Below, piece by piece: positions 1 through 9,199 of a DNA stretch of 64,000 nucleotides; positions within the stretch are counted from its first letter, which is position 1, and each line of letters opens with the position of its first letter. The translations under genes were made by a program, and so were the position numbers. The notes under the pieces are model-generated. The model worked only from the letters and a program-made list of their open reading frames with translations. It did no database searches and was not told where the DNA came from. The DNA comes from Treponema sp. OMZ 838 (GTDB lineage: Bacteria > Spirochaetota > Spirochaetia > Treponematales > Treponemataceae). The DNA lies in NCBI RefSeq assembly GCF_000775995.1, contig NZ_CP009227.1, forward strand, positions 620,001 through 684,000, read 5' to 3'.

Positions 1-777
1 TTTATCCGGCAAATGTTTACCGGTTTCTTGAGCATCTCTTCCATTCTAATCGGGCTTATTGCAGGTTACGTTGTTGCAATCTTTGCCGGTATGGTCGATT
101 TTACACCGGTAAGAAATGCCGCATGGATTTCCGCTCCGCTCCCGTTCTTTGCAGTAGGGCACCTGAACCTCACCTTCTATTGGGATGCTATTGTCCCATT
201 CCTGCTCGTCTATCTTGCGACAACTGTAGAGACAATCGGTGATAACACCGGTATCGCAGTCGGCGGTCTCGGACGTGACATAACAGACAAAGAATTGCAG
301 GGGGCGGTTCATGCGGACGGTTTCGGCAGTATGTTTGCGGCAATCTTCGGCGTTATGCCGAACACCTCATTCAGCCAGAACGTCGGGCTTATCGGTATGA
401 CAAAGGTTGTCAACCGCTTTACAATCGGAATCGGCGCAGGCTTCTTGGTATTGTGCGGATTCTTCCCCAAACTTGGAGCAATCGTTTCGACTATCCCGAA
501 CCCGGTATTGGGCGGCGGTGTATTGCTGATGTTCAGTATGATCACAATGAGCGGTTTAAACCTGATTTACCAAAACGGAAAGATTACGGAACGTGATATT
601 GTCATTATCGCAGCATCGCTCGGTGTTGCTTTCGGTTTAAGCAACGTACAGGAAGTCATGCAGCATATGCCGATGTGGTTCCAGAACATCTTTAAACAGG
701 CCATCGTCGGCGCCTTTGTTACCGCACTTATTTTGAACCTCCTGCTGCCGAAGTCAAAAAAAGATGAGACAACATGA
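1..777 (+). CDS. NCS2-family xanthine/uracil permease, C-terminal part
   Basis: The frame is open from the window edge, so the start lies upstream; about 258 C-terminal residues are visible. They align almost residue for residue with the C-terminal half of the complete permease that follows at 912, including the segments ETIGDNTGIAVGG and TSFSQNVG, which are typical of the nucleobase:cation symporter-2 family. Family knowledge: NCS2 proteins are integral inner-membrane proteins of about 14 helices that import xanthine, uric acid or uracil with protons or sodium. The gene is one of a tandem pair and probably shares a purine-use locus with the NTPase and MocA-like genes downstream. The substrate cannot be assigned from sequence; xanthine is the likeliest from context. 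Confidence 0.92.
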   Translation, partial: FIRQMFTGFLSISSILIGLIAGYVVAIFAGMVDFTPVRNAAWISAPLPFFAVGHLNLTFYWDAIVPFLLVYLATTVETIGDNTGIAVGGLGRDITDKELQGAVHADGFGSMFAAIFGVMPNTSFSQNVGLIGMTKVVNRFTIGIGAGFLVLCGFFPKLGAIVSTIPNPVLGGGVLLMFSMITMSGLNLIYQNGKITERDIVIIAASLGVAFGLSNVQEVMQHMPMWFQNIFKQAIVGAFVTALILNLLLPKSKKDETT

Positions 778-854
778 TGAGGAGCGCTAAGCTAAGGTTT
801 AATACACCGATACCCCATATCGGATAGCACACATACAGTGCAAAAGATTGAATC

Positions 855-888
855 TATACCCCGAGGCTTCCTTTGCATCGGGGGTATA
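855..888 (+). terminator. Hairpin between the two permease genes
   Basis: TATACCCCGA pairs with TCGGGGGTATA across a short loop and is followed by AAAAAG rather than a U tract. It resembles the CCCCGA..TCGGGG hairpins after the ABC operon (20487) and after the SSS symporter (31747). It may act as a weak terminator or processing site between the tandem permeases; the orientation of its activity is unclear. Confidence 0.45.
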
Positions 889-911
889 AAAAGTAGTTCT
901 AGGAGGAAACG

Positions 912-2267
912 ATGGACGTCTCGAAAGAGAATATTTATAGACTTGAAGGACGTGTTCCATTAAGAACGGCGATTCCCTTAGGTATGCAGCATGTTCTAGC
1001 CATGTATGCAGGAAACCTTGCACCGATTTTAGTAGTTACCGGAATTTTAAATATTCCACCGCATATTAAAGTATCGCTGCTGCAAAATGCGATGTTTGCA
1101 GCGGGTGCCATTACTTTTATACAGCTGCATCCGATTTGGAAAATCGGTTCAGGATTACCGACTGTTATGGGTACCGGTTCGGCATTTATTCCTGTTATCA
1201 TCGGAGTCGGCACTCAATTTGCTGCGATAGGCGGGGATTGGATGAGCGGTTATGCTGCCATTCTCGGAGCCACACTGATTGGCGGATTTATGGAATTTTT
1301 GCTCGGATTTATTGTTAAGCCGCTCCATAAATTTTTACCGCATGTTGTAACCGGAACCGTTGTTACAACCTTGGGGATTTCACTTATTCCGGTCGGTATC
1401 CGGTTTGTAGGCGGCGGCGTCGATATTGAACGGACATCAGCCTTTGGTTCGATGAAAAACTTATTGATCGCACTGTTCGTATTTTTAGCGATTATTTTTA
1501 TCCGTCAGCTATTTACCGGTTTTTTAAGTGTGTCATCCATCCTTATCGGTTTAGTCGCAGGGTATATCGTTGCAGTCTTTGCCGGTATGGTTGACTTCTC
1601 TCCGGTAAGAAATGCGGCATGGATTTCCGCTCCGCTGCCGTTCTTTGCCACAGGACATCTCCGTTTTGCATTCTATTGGGAAGCAATAGTACCCTTTATG
1701 CTTGTGTATCTCGCGACAATGGTAGAAACAATCGGCGATAATACCGGTATCGCGGTAGGGGGACTTGGAAGAGATATAACCGATAAAGAATTAGAAGGTG
1801 CGGTTCATGCGGATGGAATCGGTAGTATGATTGCTGCCCTTTTCGGCGTTTTACCGACAACTTCATTTAGTCAAAATGTCGGGCTTATCGGCATGACGAA
1901 AGTAGTCAATCGTTTTACAATCGGAATGGGCGCAGGTTTCCTGGTACTGTGTAGTTTCTTTCCTAAACTTGGCGCAGTCGTATCAACTATTCCCAATCCC
2001 GTATTAGGCGGCGGTATGTTGTTGATGTTTAGTATGATTACCATAAGCGGTTTAAATCTGATATACCAAGATGGAAAGATCACAGAACGTGATATTATCA
2101 TTATTGCGGCATCGCTAGGTATTGCGTTTGGTTTAAGTCACGTCCCTCACGTTATGCAGCATTTACCGAATTGGTTCCAAAATATTTTTAAACAGGCAAT
2201 AGTCGGAGCTTTTATCACCTCAGTTCTGTTAAATATAGTGCTACCCAAAGAAAAAGAAGGCGCGTAA
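912..2267 (+). CDS. NCS2-family xanthine/uracil permease
   Basis: Complete 451-residue permease, the normal length for NCS2 transporters. An AGGAGG ribosome-binding site at 901-906 sits just before the ATG. The family GMQHVLAMYAG segment (conserved Gln-His) lies near residue 25, and the ETIGDNTGIAVGG and TSFSQNVG signatures lie in the second half. The whole protein is hydrophobic with regularly spaced membrane segments. It is a close paralogue of the permease ending at 777, so the locus carries a recent tandem duplication. Downstream genes encode a THEP1-like NTPase and a MocA-like enzyme, which suggests that the imported base feeds a molybdenum-dependent xanthine hydroxylase. The exact substrate (xanthine, urate, uracil) is inferred only. 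Confidence 0.93.
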   Translation: MDVSKENIYRLEGRVPLRTAIPLGMQHVLAMYAGNLAPILVVTGILNIPPHIKVSLLQNAMFAAGAITFIQLHPIWKIGSGLPTVMGTGSAFIPVIIGVGTQFAAIGGDWMSGYAAILGATLIGGFMEFLLGFIVKPLHKFLPHVVTGTVVTTLGISLIPVGIRFVGGGVDIERTSAFGSMKNLLIALFVFLAIIFIRQLFTGFLSVSSILIGLVAGYIVAVFAGMVDFSPVRNAAWISAPLPFFATGHLRFAFYWEAIVPFMLVYLATMVETIGDNTGIAVGGLGRDITDKELEGAVHADGIGSMIAALFGVLPTTSFSQNVGLIGMTKVVNRFTIGMGAGFLVLCSFFPKLGAVVSTIPNPVLGGGMLLMFSMITISGLNLIYQDGKITERDIIIIAASLGIAFGLSHVPHVMQHLPNWFQNIFKQAIVGAFITSVLLNIVLPKEKEGA

Positions 2268-2271
2268 AACT

Positions 2272-2904
2272 TTGCAACGGATTACTACAAAGCGGATATT
2301 CTTTGTTACCGGCGAACAGGGCTGCGGGAAGTCTACATTTCTTGCAGCCCTTATGCAAAAATATGCTCTTCAGCCGTCAGGCTTTATTACAAAAAAAGAA
2401 GAAGCGGTAAAGGAACCTGCGTTATATATGCATCCGGTTGTCGCCGGTACCGCAATATATCGATACACAACCGGCAACAAAGTCGGAATATGTCCCCAGC
2501 AAAAACCGATCGGTTTTGCTCCGATATTTGATATATTCGGGGTTATGTGTTTGAAGCAAGCGGAGGAGGTAATACTTTCTTCGATTGGCGACGAACATTC
2601 CGACGCCGATTGCGATGCAGCGTCACTGTCCCCTGCTCTGCCGGTAATCTTAATGGATGAACTCGGCTTTATGGAAGCGGAGGCGGAGCTTTTTTTCCGA
2701 GCCGTATGCGATCTGCTTTCCGACTCCCGCTATTATATCATCGGCGCCGTAAAGCCGCATGGAACACGCTTTTTACCGGTCTTGGAACAAATGCCGGAAG
2801 CCATAGTATACCGGCTAACGCTGCAAAATAGAATAAAACTATATGAACGGCTTGAACAGGCGCAAAATTTTACATCGTTTTTAGATGCCATCGGTGCCGA
2901 ATGA
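2272..2904 (+). CDS. THEP1-like nucleoside-triphosphatase (P-loop)
   Basis: A 210-residue P-loop protein. The Walker A segment GEQGCGKST lies at residues 14-22 and a Walker B-like LMDELGFME near residue 126, the arrangement of the NTPase_1/THEP1 family. It begins with a TTG four bases after the permease stop; no in-frame ATG is available upstream of the P-loop. THEP1-like proteins hydrolyse nucleoside triphosphates in vitro, and bacterial members often sit in selenium- or molybdenum-dependent hydroxylase loci. Here it lies between a purine-type permease and a MocA-like cytidylyltransferase, which fits an accessory role in cofactor handling. That role is an inference; only the NTPase fold is visible. 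Confidence 0.75.
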   Translation: MQRITTKRIFFVTGEQGCGKSTFLAALMQKYALQPSGFITKKEEAVKEPALYMHPVVAGTAIYRYTTGNKVGICPQQKPIGFAPIFDIFGVMCLKQAEEVILSSIGDEHSDADCDAASLSPALPVILMDELGFMEAEAELFFRAVCDLLSDSRYYIIGAVKPHGTRFLPVLEQMPEAIVYRLTLQNRIKLYERLEQAQNFTSFLDAIGAE

Positions 2905-2922
2905 ATCTTCAAACGCTAAAAA

Positions 2923-3732
2923 ATGATACCGACTGCTAAGAATACTATCACAAGAGAAAACGTTTCCTACACTATCGGAAGCACTACCCAACTCCCCACT
3001 GCAATTCTCCTTGCAGGAGGGCTTTCTACCCGTATGGGCTGCTGCAAACAGCTGCTCCCGCTTTGCGGAAAACCTTTAATCGAATACGTTATTGAAACAC
3101 TGCTTGAGGCAGGGCTTACACATCTGGTGATTACGGTAAATGCCGAAACACAGCAGCCCATAACAGAAATGACAGAACACCTCGCACAAAACCAATGGGG
3201 GCAAAACGAGTCTCTAAAAGAACCGGCTGCCGGAAGCGGAATCTTCAGTCCATTCCACTGTGATATTGTCTTTAATCCGGAACCGGAGCGGGGACAGGGA
3301 CATTCGGCGGCTCTTGCAGTACAAGCCGCTTGCCGCGGCTATGCCGAAGGTTTTGCCGCAACCGCAAATACCTCCTCTGCCTATACCCCAAGCGGCTTCT
3401 TATTTTGCACTGCCGACCAACCTTTTTTGCAAGCCGATAGCATTCGCGACCTCTGCTCTGTATTCCGCCGCAATTCCGGCAGCATCGTCTCGGCAGCCTT
3501 TAACGGCAGGCATTGCTCTCCGGTTATATTCCCGGCAGTACTAGCTAATGAACTCAGCTGTTTAGACGGAAGCATCGGCGGCAGAACCGTGATGAACGCT
3601 CACCCAGACTTGATTCTGTACTCCCCGCTCCGTTCCGAAATGGAAGCCTTCGACATCGATACGCCTGAAGACTTTAAACGGGCGGAAGAGTATGTGCAGC
3701 AGCACACACAGGACAACTGCACCGAAATATAG
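2923..3732 (+). CDS. MobA/MocA-like nucleotidyltransferase
   Basis: A 269-residue NTP-transferase. The N-terminal nucleotide-binding motif LLAGGLSTRMG is followed by KQLLPLCGKPLI, and FCTADQPFL carries the metal-binding Asp. Family knowledge: MocA transfers CMP to molybdopterin to make the cytosine-dinucleotide cofactor of xanthine dehydrogenase-type hydroxylases, and MobA makes the GMP form. The longer, glutamine/proline-rich insert around residues 85-140 is unusual. It follows the THEP1-like gene by 18 bases with no clear Shine-Dalgarno sequence, suggesting translational coupling. The hydroxylase subunits are not in the window and probably lie upstream. CMP rather than GMP specificity is inferred from the locus, not seen. 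Confidence 0.8.
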   Translation: MIPTAKNTITRENVSYTIGSTTQLPTAILLAGGLSTRMGCCKQLLPLCGKPLIEYVIETLLEAGLTHLVITVNAETQQPITEMTEHLAQNQWGQNESLKEPAAGSGIFSPFHCDIVFNPEPERGQGHSAALAVQAACRGYAEGFAATANTSSAYTPSGFLFCTADQPFLQADSIRDLCSVFRRNSGSIVSAAFNGRHCSPVIFPAVLANELSCLDGSIGGRTVMNAHPDLILYSPLRSEMEAFDIDTPEDFKRAEEYVQQHTQDNCTEI

Positions 3733-3754
3733 AAGATATACCTTCGGCGTTCTT

Positions 3755-4996
3755 TTACCGCCCTAACCGGAACATGAGTGTTTTGCCCCGGATCATAACC
3801 AGTGAAATACTTTCCATACCGGGAACACCTTCTGCTGCCGAATAGACAATAGTTTCCATGTCTTCAACTCTGCCGAAATATTGTACCGCATACTTTGTTT
3901 GAGCGGTAGATTGATACATAACCCGTATTGTTTCGACTTTAGTGTTCAATACGTTTCGGAACTTGTTCATCAGTTTACTGTCGGAACTATTGTTAATAGT
4001 AATTTCATACCGAATACCTTGCGCATAATCCCGCACCAATGCTTTTTTCGCTTGATCAACAGCAACACTCATTGCCTTAAAGACTGTTGACTTTATCGCG
4101 TTCTGCGCCGCAGCCTCGGTACTTCCGCGGTCGAACGTCCTAGGGCTGCTATAGGGTACAGCGCCGAGTAATTCTCCCGTAGACGGATTGTACATTTTCA
4201 AGTTAACTTCAGCTTGAGCATAGTAACCGCCTGTTTCTCGACCGCCCTGCACAAAACCGTCCACTTCAATATAGACATCAGCACCAAGTTTTTGTGCAAT
4301 CCACTGTACAACCGAAAGATCAGCCGTATCAGGTTCTTGAGTAAACAGCGTAGCACTATCTGATTTTAATGCTTCTACCGCAGCATAATCAACGGCACGG
4401 TACCCGTTGTCAAGCAGGTATTTATTCGCCATGTTGACGGCAGACTTGGAAAATGTACTTCCGTCTTTTGCCTTTTGATTTGGCACAACCATATACAGCA
4501 TACCATCGACATACTGTGTGATAAATCCGACATTATTTCCTTGCAATTCACTCTTGATTTTTGCCTCACGTACTTCAGGACTCGATAGAATATTGCCGCC
4601 CTTTGCAGAATAGGTACCGATCATATCGAGTGTACGGCGTAATTCATCCATTTTTACCGGTACGGTGATCTCACAATAGTATCCGCGATACGTTTGAGCA
4701 CGTCGCAAAATACGCATATAGTCGGTTTCAAGGTAAGCATTCGGTCTTGTCCCGGCGTAAAAAGCGGAATGTAACTTACTGCGGTTCTGCATTTCTTCCG
4801 TCTCCCCGATAAGGTCGATAACGGCAAGCCGCAGGGTATTCGCTTTTGCCTGAGTCAGTGCCTCCAAAAACGTATATCCCTCTCCGGAACCGGCATAATA
4901 AGGGTTGTTGCCTGTATACTGTGGAACCCGCGGCATAACGGTACATGATGTCAAAAGCACCGACAGCAGTGCATATAATACAACGTTTCTTTTCAT
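3755..4996 (-). CDS. Predicted lipoprotein with LPP20/FlgT-N-like region
   Basis: A 413-residue protein with a lipoprotein signal: basic start, hydrophobic core and lipobox LLTSC at residues 14-18, so Cys18 is the probable lipidated residue. The segment after it (GEGYTFLEALTQAKANTLR) resembles the start of LPP20 and FlgT N-terminal domains, which have alternating Ala in a helix after a Gly-rich turn. The rest is mixed alpha/beta with no motif I recognise. It is the downstream partner of the FlgT-like gene at 5082 on the same strand, 85 bases away, and the two probably act together at the outer membrane. The function is unknown and the domain match is tentative. Confidence 0.6.
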   Translation of the reverse strand: MKRNVVLYALLSVLLTSCTVMPRVPQYTGNNPYYAGSGEGYTFLEALTQAKANTLRLAVIDLIGETEEMQNRSKLHSAFYAGTRPNAYLETDYMRILRRAQTYRGYYCEITVPVKMDELRRTLDMIGTYSAKGGNILSSPEVREAKIKSELQGNNVGFITQYVDGMLYMVVPNQKAKDGSTFSKSAVNMANKYLLDNGYRAVDYAAVEALKSDSATLFTQEPDTADLSVVQWIAQKLGADVYIEVDGFVQGGRETGGYYAQAEVNLKMYNPSTGELLGAVPYSSPRTFDRGSTEAAAQNAIKSTVFKAMSVAVDQAKKALVRDYAQGIRYEITINNSSDSKLMNKFRNVLNTKVETIRVMYQSTAQTKYAVQYFGRVEDMETIVYSAAEGVPGMESISLVMIRGKTLMFRLGR

Positions 4997-5030
4997 AGTT
5001 TTCTCCCTATCGTGTGAGTTATATCAGACC

Positions 5031-5059
5031 ACTGTCTAAAAACTTCGTTTTTGGACAGT
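5031..5059 (-). other. Intergenic hairpin between the two envelope genes
   Basis: ACTGTC-T-AAAAAC pairs with GTTTTTGGACAGT with a three-base loop. It lies between two co-directional genes and is followed on the minus strand by AGTGGTCTG, so it lacks a U tract. It may be a processing or partial-termination element that sets the ratio of the two proteins. Confidence 0.4.
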
Positions 5060-5081
5060 TTCTTTAGATTGAGATACGTGC

Positions 5082-6566
5082 CTAGAACCTGCGGGTTATT
5101 CCTATAAAAACATGAAAGTTCATGTGTGATGATAGGACATCCCATACATAATTATTAACCTTATCGAGTTCCGGCTGGGGAAATAGGCTTTCTTTTTTCA
5201 ATTTTTCAGCCGCCTGCGCGGGACTCAGTAAATTATGCATATAGCCGAATCCGGCACTCCCGCCTATCGTCCAATTCCGCGAAATAAAGTAATCTGCCGA
5301 TACAAGCACCCTCCCACCGAGTTGAGTTGCAGTAACGGTATAAGTCTTTGCTGAATTTGATTGCGCGGCAACGGATGTACCCGAAAAGCAAAATTGTAAT
5401 TCCGGTGTAATCTTAAAACGGGATGTATAGAAATTATAAACCCCGATACCTAAATATCCTGTTCCGAAAGGAGTAAGCCGCATCGGTTTTGCACTCAATA
5501 CAGCGGATGCTCCGGTTGGTTGTTGTATGGCATACTCATATCCGACCGATATACTGAGATGAAAATTTGCCTTGTATACAGCCCGTATACCGAAAGTCGG
5601 CTGAACACGCAAAAACTCCTTTGAATCTTTTGTCATTACGCCGGTAATGGGAACCGTTATACCTGCATATTCTTGCAGTAGAATACCGGACTTTAAAAGC
5701 TCTTTAACAGGATCTCCTTCGACAATCGGCTGGTCTGCATAAATCACTTTTGCAACTGAAAAAGTATCGTGTACTTCCGAAATAATTAACAAACCGGTTT
5801 CTTTTACGGACTGCTTCCCCGCAACTGAGATAGATTTTTGAAGGATATATTCATCTCCTGCATTTATACCGATATCCTTTCCCAGCTCGATTGTAACGGT
5901 ATTATTTTCATGGTCAACGGCAAGTACTCCGCTTGCCAATGCAAACTCCGGTTCAAATTTGATTGCCGTATAAACCGAACTTATTAAAGAATCGATTGCT
6001 TCGTCAACCGCATCGGAACGCCGTTTTGCAACTTTTCTAACGGACAGCGGTATAACCCGCTCACTCGCGGAACCGGAAACGTCAAGGATAGATATAGCCC
6101 CTTCTATTCTGACTATCCAGTACTTTTTTATAACTTTTTTGCCCTCAACTACAGTTTCTTCAAACATAAGACGTTCATCATAGTCGGTAATACGGGGAGC
6201 AAATACCAAAAAAGCTCCGGTAAGCCGTTCCCAATCGGCACGGGTAAAAGCCTCTTCTCCCGATAACACGGTTTCCGAAATATCCGATTGACGCTCTTTC
6301 ATCCTTTTGATTTGATCGATAAAGGACACAATATTGTTTGAGTTGAGGCGATACTCCATACCAATCACATTAAACCGTTTAAAAGAAGTCACAACACCCA
6401 TAATCCGTTGATCTATTCTTGCGGCAACTTCGGAAGGGATATATCTTGAATGAGAAAGTCTAAAAACTGCAATATCTTTTTTACCGCTTACCGTTTGAGC
6501 AGAGAGCAGCGTTGCTAAGAGTACATATACTAGAGCGAATATGTATCTTTTAGGATATTTAAACAT
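5082..6566 (-). CDS. Exported FlgT-like protein with C-terminal outer-membrane beta-barrel
   Basis: A 494-residue exported protein with a signal peptide of about 23 residues ending LLSAQ. Residues 30-190 start DIAVFRL and contain a helix/strand pattern like the FlgT middle domain. Residues about 205-260 (VLAVDHENNTVTIELG, GINAGDEYIL) look like the SH3-like FlgT C-terminal domain. From about 300 onward there are alternating aromatic/hydrophobic strands and a terminal ITRRF, as expected of an outer-membrane beta-barrel with a C-terminal Phe. I do not know a named family with this combination. It probably works with the lipoprotein downstream, at or near the outer membrane. Domain calls are from pattern only. 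Confidence 0.55.
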   Translation of the reverse strand: MFKYPKRYIFALVYVLLATLLSAQTVSGKKDIAVFRLSHSRYIPSEVAARIDQRIMGVVTSFKRFNVIGMEYRLNSNNIVSFIDQIKRMKERQSDISETVLSGEEAFTRADWERLTGAFLVFAPRITDYDERLMFEETVVEGKKVIKKYWIVRIEGAISILDVSGSASERVIPLSVRKVAKRRSDAVDEAIDSLISSVYTAIKFEPEFALASGVLAVDHENNTVTIELGKDIGINAGDEYILQKSISVAGKQSVKETGLLIISEVHDTFSVAKVIYADQPIVEGDPVKELLKSGILLQEYAGITVPITGVMTKDSKEFLRVQPTFGIRAVYKANFHLSISVGYEYAIQQPTGASAVLSAKPMRLTPFGTGYLGIGVYNFYTSRFKITPELQFCFSGTSVAAQSNSAKTYTVTATQLGGRVLVSADYFISRNWTIGGSAGFGYMHNLLSPAQAAEKLKKESLFPQPELDKVNNYVWDVLSSHMNFHVFIGITRRF

Positions 6567-6886
6567 GGCCGTATACTAGCATAATCGATAATTTCGACGC
6601 AAGAGGAATTCAAGGCGACCGCATAAGATATTACCGGATATTCCCCACCCAAAAATATACATCCTTGTACATTGTTTGACTACGTGTTTGCGATGCAAAC
6701 ACGCTACTGCGGAGAGCCACCGCCATCCGTGGCAAGTTCAAAAATTGACCTCCTTGTCAATTTTTGAACGCGAGTTTTTGCTAGGCAAAAACGTCGCAAC
6801 TGCATGGAACCACGGACATCCCTGTCCGTTCTGATACGTTGAGGACACTTTTTTGCCGTACGACGCAGTAGATATGCCGTATATTT
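6567..6886. repeat. Intergenic hairpin-repeat block between the FlgT-like gene and uvrB
   Basis: This 320-base gap has no gene. It holds one unit of the modular hairpin family, on the minus strand relative to the block at 13.4 kb. Parts are a 14-bp stem hairpin at 6736-6769 (GTTCAAAAATTGAC / GTCAATTTTTGAAC), a GTTTTTGC/GCAAAAAC hairpin around 6772-6793, and GGACA/TGTCC with loop TCCC at 6807-6831. A shorter relative, GTGTTTGC/GCAAACAC, lies at 6687-6704. Unit order and orientation match 13431-13540 read backwards. Confidence 0.8.
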
Positions 6887-8878
6887 TCAAAAAGAGCCCA
6901 ATCTTTTAATCTCGTCAATCTTATCACGTACAACCGCCGCCTCTTCAAAGAGGAGCATATCGGCGTATTCAGCCATCTGCGCTTCGAGCTTTTTGATAAG
7001 CTTTTTACGGTCGGCGGGGTTCAGAATATTAAAACTGTTGACGAGTGGCTCGGTTTCGGCGCGGGCGGCTTCTTTTTTGATTTCCGTTTCGCGTACCAAA
7101 ATATCTTCAATCGATTTTTTTATGGTTTTAGGCGTAATGCCATGCTCATCGTTGTAGGCTTGCTGAATTGAACGGCGGCGGGTGGTTTCTTCTATTGTTT
7201 CCTTCATCGCGTCGCTGATACGGTCGGCATACATCACCACGCTGCCGTTGGCATTACGCGCCGCCCGCCCGACAATCTGTACGAGGCTGGTGGTTGACCG
7301 CAAAAAGCCGATTTTATCCGCGTCGAGGATACCGATAAACGACACTTCCGGTAGGTCGATGCCTTCCCGCAGGAGGTTAATTCCGATGAGCACATCGAAC
7401 TCACCCGCCCTCAAGCCTTTGAGGATTTCTACCCGCTCGATGGTTTCCACCTCGCTGTGAATGTACTTTACCTTTAAGCCCAGACCGGTGAGGTAGTCGG
7501 TAAGGTCTTCCGCCATCTTCTTGGTGAGGGTGAGAATGAGACTCCGCTCATCCTTTGCGATGCGCTTTTTCACCTCACCGTAGATATGCTCCATCTGCCC
7601 CTCGCTCGGATGAATTTCGATGAGCGGGTCTAACAGACCGGTCGGGCGGATGAGCTGCTCAACAACGCGGGTAGAATATTGCAATTCTTTGGGTCCGGGT
7701 GTTGCGGAAACAAAAACCGCCTGATTGAGCATTGTTTCAAACTCATTGATTTTGAGCGGGCGATTATCCAGCGCGCAGGGGAGCCGGAAGCCGAAGTCCA
7801 CAAGGTTCTGCTTGCGGCTGCGGTCGCCTTCGTACATCGCGCCGATCTGCGGAAAGGTTACGTGGCTTTCATCCATAAAAAGGAGGAAGTCTTTTGGAAA
7901 GTAATGAAAAAGCGTTGCAGGCGGCTCACCGGGTTTGCGGTTTGCGATCGGCGCTGAATAATTTTCTATCCCCGGGCAATGCCCCATCTCGGAGAGCATT
8001 TCGATATCGTATTCGGTACGGGTTTTCAGCCGTTCAGCCTCAAAGAGCTTTCCCTGCGCCGTGAGCGTTTCCAAACGGGCATCAAGCTCCTGCTTAATCC
8101 GCTCGATGGCATTGGGGATAGCATTCTCCGGCATAACAAAGTGCTTTGCCGGATAAATCGAAAGCTCTTCGTATTCTTGGCTCACTTCGCCGGTCAGCGG
8201 GCTAAAGCGGCGGATACGCACAATCTCTTCCCAGTCAAACTCGATGCGGTAGGCTTCTTCCATATAAGCAGGGAATATTTCCATCACATCGCCCTTCACA
8301 CGGAACCGTCCGCGTTCCAACACTGCATCGTTGCGCTCATATTGCAGACTGATCAGCTGCTTTTTGAGTTTACCGGGATCAACGGTCTGCCCTTTTTCTA
8401 TGGTAATGCGTAAATCGCGCCACGATTCGGGCAAACCTAAGCCGTAAATGCACGACACTGTTGACACAACGATAACATCCCGCCGCTCCATCAAACTGAA
8501 TGTTGCCGAAAGCCGCAGCCGGTCTATCTCATCGTTAATCGCAGCGTCTTTTTCGATATAGAGGTCTCGCGCCGGGACATAAGCCTCCGGCTGGTAGTAA
8601 TCATAGTATGAAACAAAGTATTCGACGGCGTTTTCCGGAAAAAAACCTTTGAACTCGCGGTAGAGCTGCGCCGCAAGCGTCTTGTTGTGGCTGATAATCA
8701 GCGTCGGCTTTTGCACCGCTTGAATGATATTCGCCATCGTAAAAGTCTTGCCCGAACCGGTAACACCTTTGAGCGTTTGGAACCGGTCGCCGGCAAGTAT
8801 GCCGTCCGCAAGCTGCCGTATCGCATCGCCTTGGTCACCCGCAGGCTGATAATCCGCCATCAGTTTAAACTGTTTCAT
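6887..8878 (-). CDS. uvrB: Excinuclease ABC subunit B (UvrB)
   Basis: A full-length 663-residue UvrB. Walker A GVTGSGKT is at residues 38-45, the damage-verifying beta-hairpin YYDYYQPEAYVP follows near residue 92, the DESH helicase box near 335, and helicase motifs V/VI (GINLLREGIDLP, QIVGRAARN) after 500. A C-terminal UVR motif (LEAQMAEYADMLLFEEAAVVRDKI) contacts UvrC. UvrB is the cytoplasmic DNA-damage verification helicase of nucleotide excision repair, loaded by UvrA and recruiting UvrC. It is monocistronic here, flanked on both sides by hairpin-repeat intergenic DNA. No anomaly seen. Confidence 0.98.
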   Translation of the reverse strand: MKQFKLMADYQPAGDQGDAIRQLADGILAGDRFQTLKGVTGSGKTFTMANIIQAVQKPTLIISHNKTLAAQLYREFKGFFPENAVEYFVSYYDYYQPEAYVPARDLYIEKDAAINDEIDRLRLSATFSLMERRDVIVVSTVSCIYGLGLPESWRDLRITIEKGQTVDPGKLKKQLISLQYERNDAVLERGRFRVKGDVMEIFPAYMEEAYRIEFDWEEIVRIRRFSPLTGEVSQEYEELSIYPAKHFVMPENAIPNAIERIKQELDARLETLTAQGKLFEAERLKTRTEYDIEMLSEMGHCPGIENYSAPIANRKPGEPPATLFHYFPKDFLLFMDESHVTFPQIGAMYEGDRSRKQNLVDFGFRLPCALDNRPLKINEFETMLNQAVFVSATPGPKELQYSTRVVEQLIRPTGLLDPLIEIHPSEGQMEHIYGEVKKRIAKDERSLILTLTKKMAEDLTDYLTGLGLKVKYIHSEVETIERVEILKGLRAGEFDVLIGINLLREGIDLPEVSFIGILDADKIGFLRSTTSLVQIVGRAARNANGSVVMYADRISDAMKETIEETTRRRSIQQAYNDEHGITPKTIKKSIEDILVRETEIKKEAARAETEPLVNSFNILNPADRKKLIKKLEAQMAEYADMLLFEEAAVVRDKIDEIKRLGSF

Positions 8879-8971
8879 AATGGATGAGATTGTACTGTAT
8901 TCTGTAGTTTATTTCTATGATTTTGGTACGGGTACACGAAAATACGCAGTAAAGAATGTAATATCACCGCC

Positions 8972-9078
8972 GTCCGTGACACGTTCAAAAATTGACCTCC
9001 TTGTCAATTTTTGAACGCGAGTTTTTGCTGTGCAAAAACATCGCTGCTGCGTGGAACTACTGCCATCCTTGGCAGTTC
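8972..9078 (-). repeat. Modular hairpin-repeat unit upstream of selD
   Basis: A second reversed copy of the unit seen at 6.7 kb. The same 34-base hairpin (GTTCAAAAATTGAC / GTCAATTTTTGAAC) is at 8983-9016, followed by GTTTTTGC..GCAAAAAC and then at 9054-9078 a different stem, ACTGCCA/TGGCAGT, around loop TCCT. The frame is conserved while the last stem has a new sequence. Confidence 0.8.
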
Positions 9079-9161
9079 TGGTCGAATAGTTTCAATTTTT
9101 CCGTGGGGGGTGTTAAAAAAACGGCCTGATGCGTTTATCCTGGGTGTAGTCGGAAATTTGC

Positions 9162-9199
9162 TTGTAAAAAGCATCCCCATATATTATAATAAATCCGTG
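9162..9199 (+). promoter_or_regulatory. Predicted selD promoter with leaderless start
   Basis: TTGTAA (9162-9167), a 17-base spacer and TATAAT (9185-9190). Transcription would begin about seven bases on, which is where the GTG at 9197 lies. The -10 region is part of a near-perfect direct repeat of ATTATAATAAATCCG (9183 and 9202). No Shine-Dalgarno sequence precedes the GTG, so a leaderless mRNA is possible. Confidence 0.5.

Noticed and set aside
9011-9196. N-terminal extension of SelD from the ATG at 9011
   Set aside because: The first 62 codons are hairpin repeat and promoter sequence, and SelD length and the position of its catalytic Cys fit the GTG at 9197.
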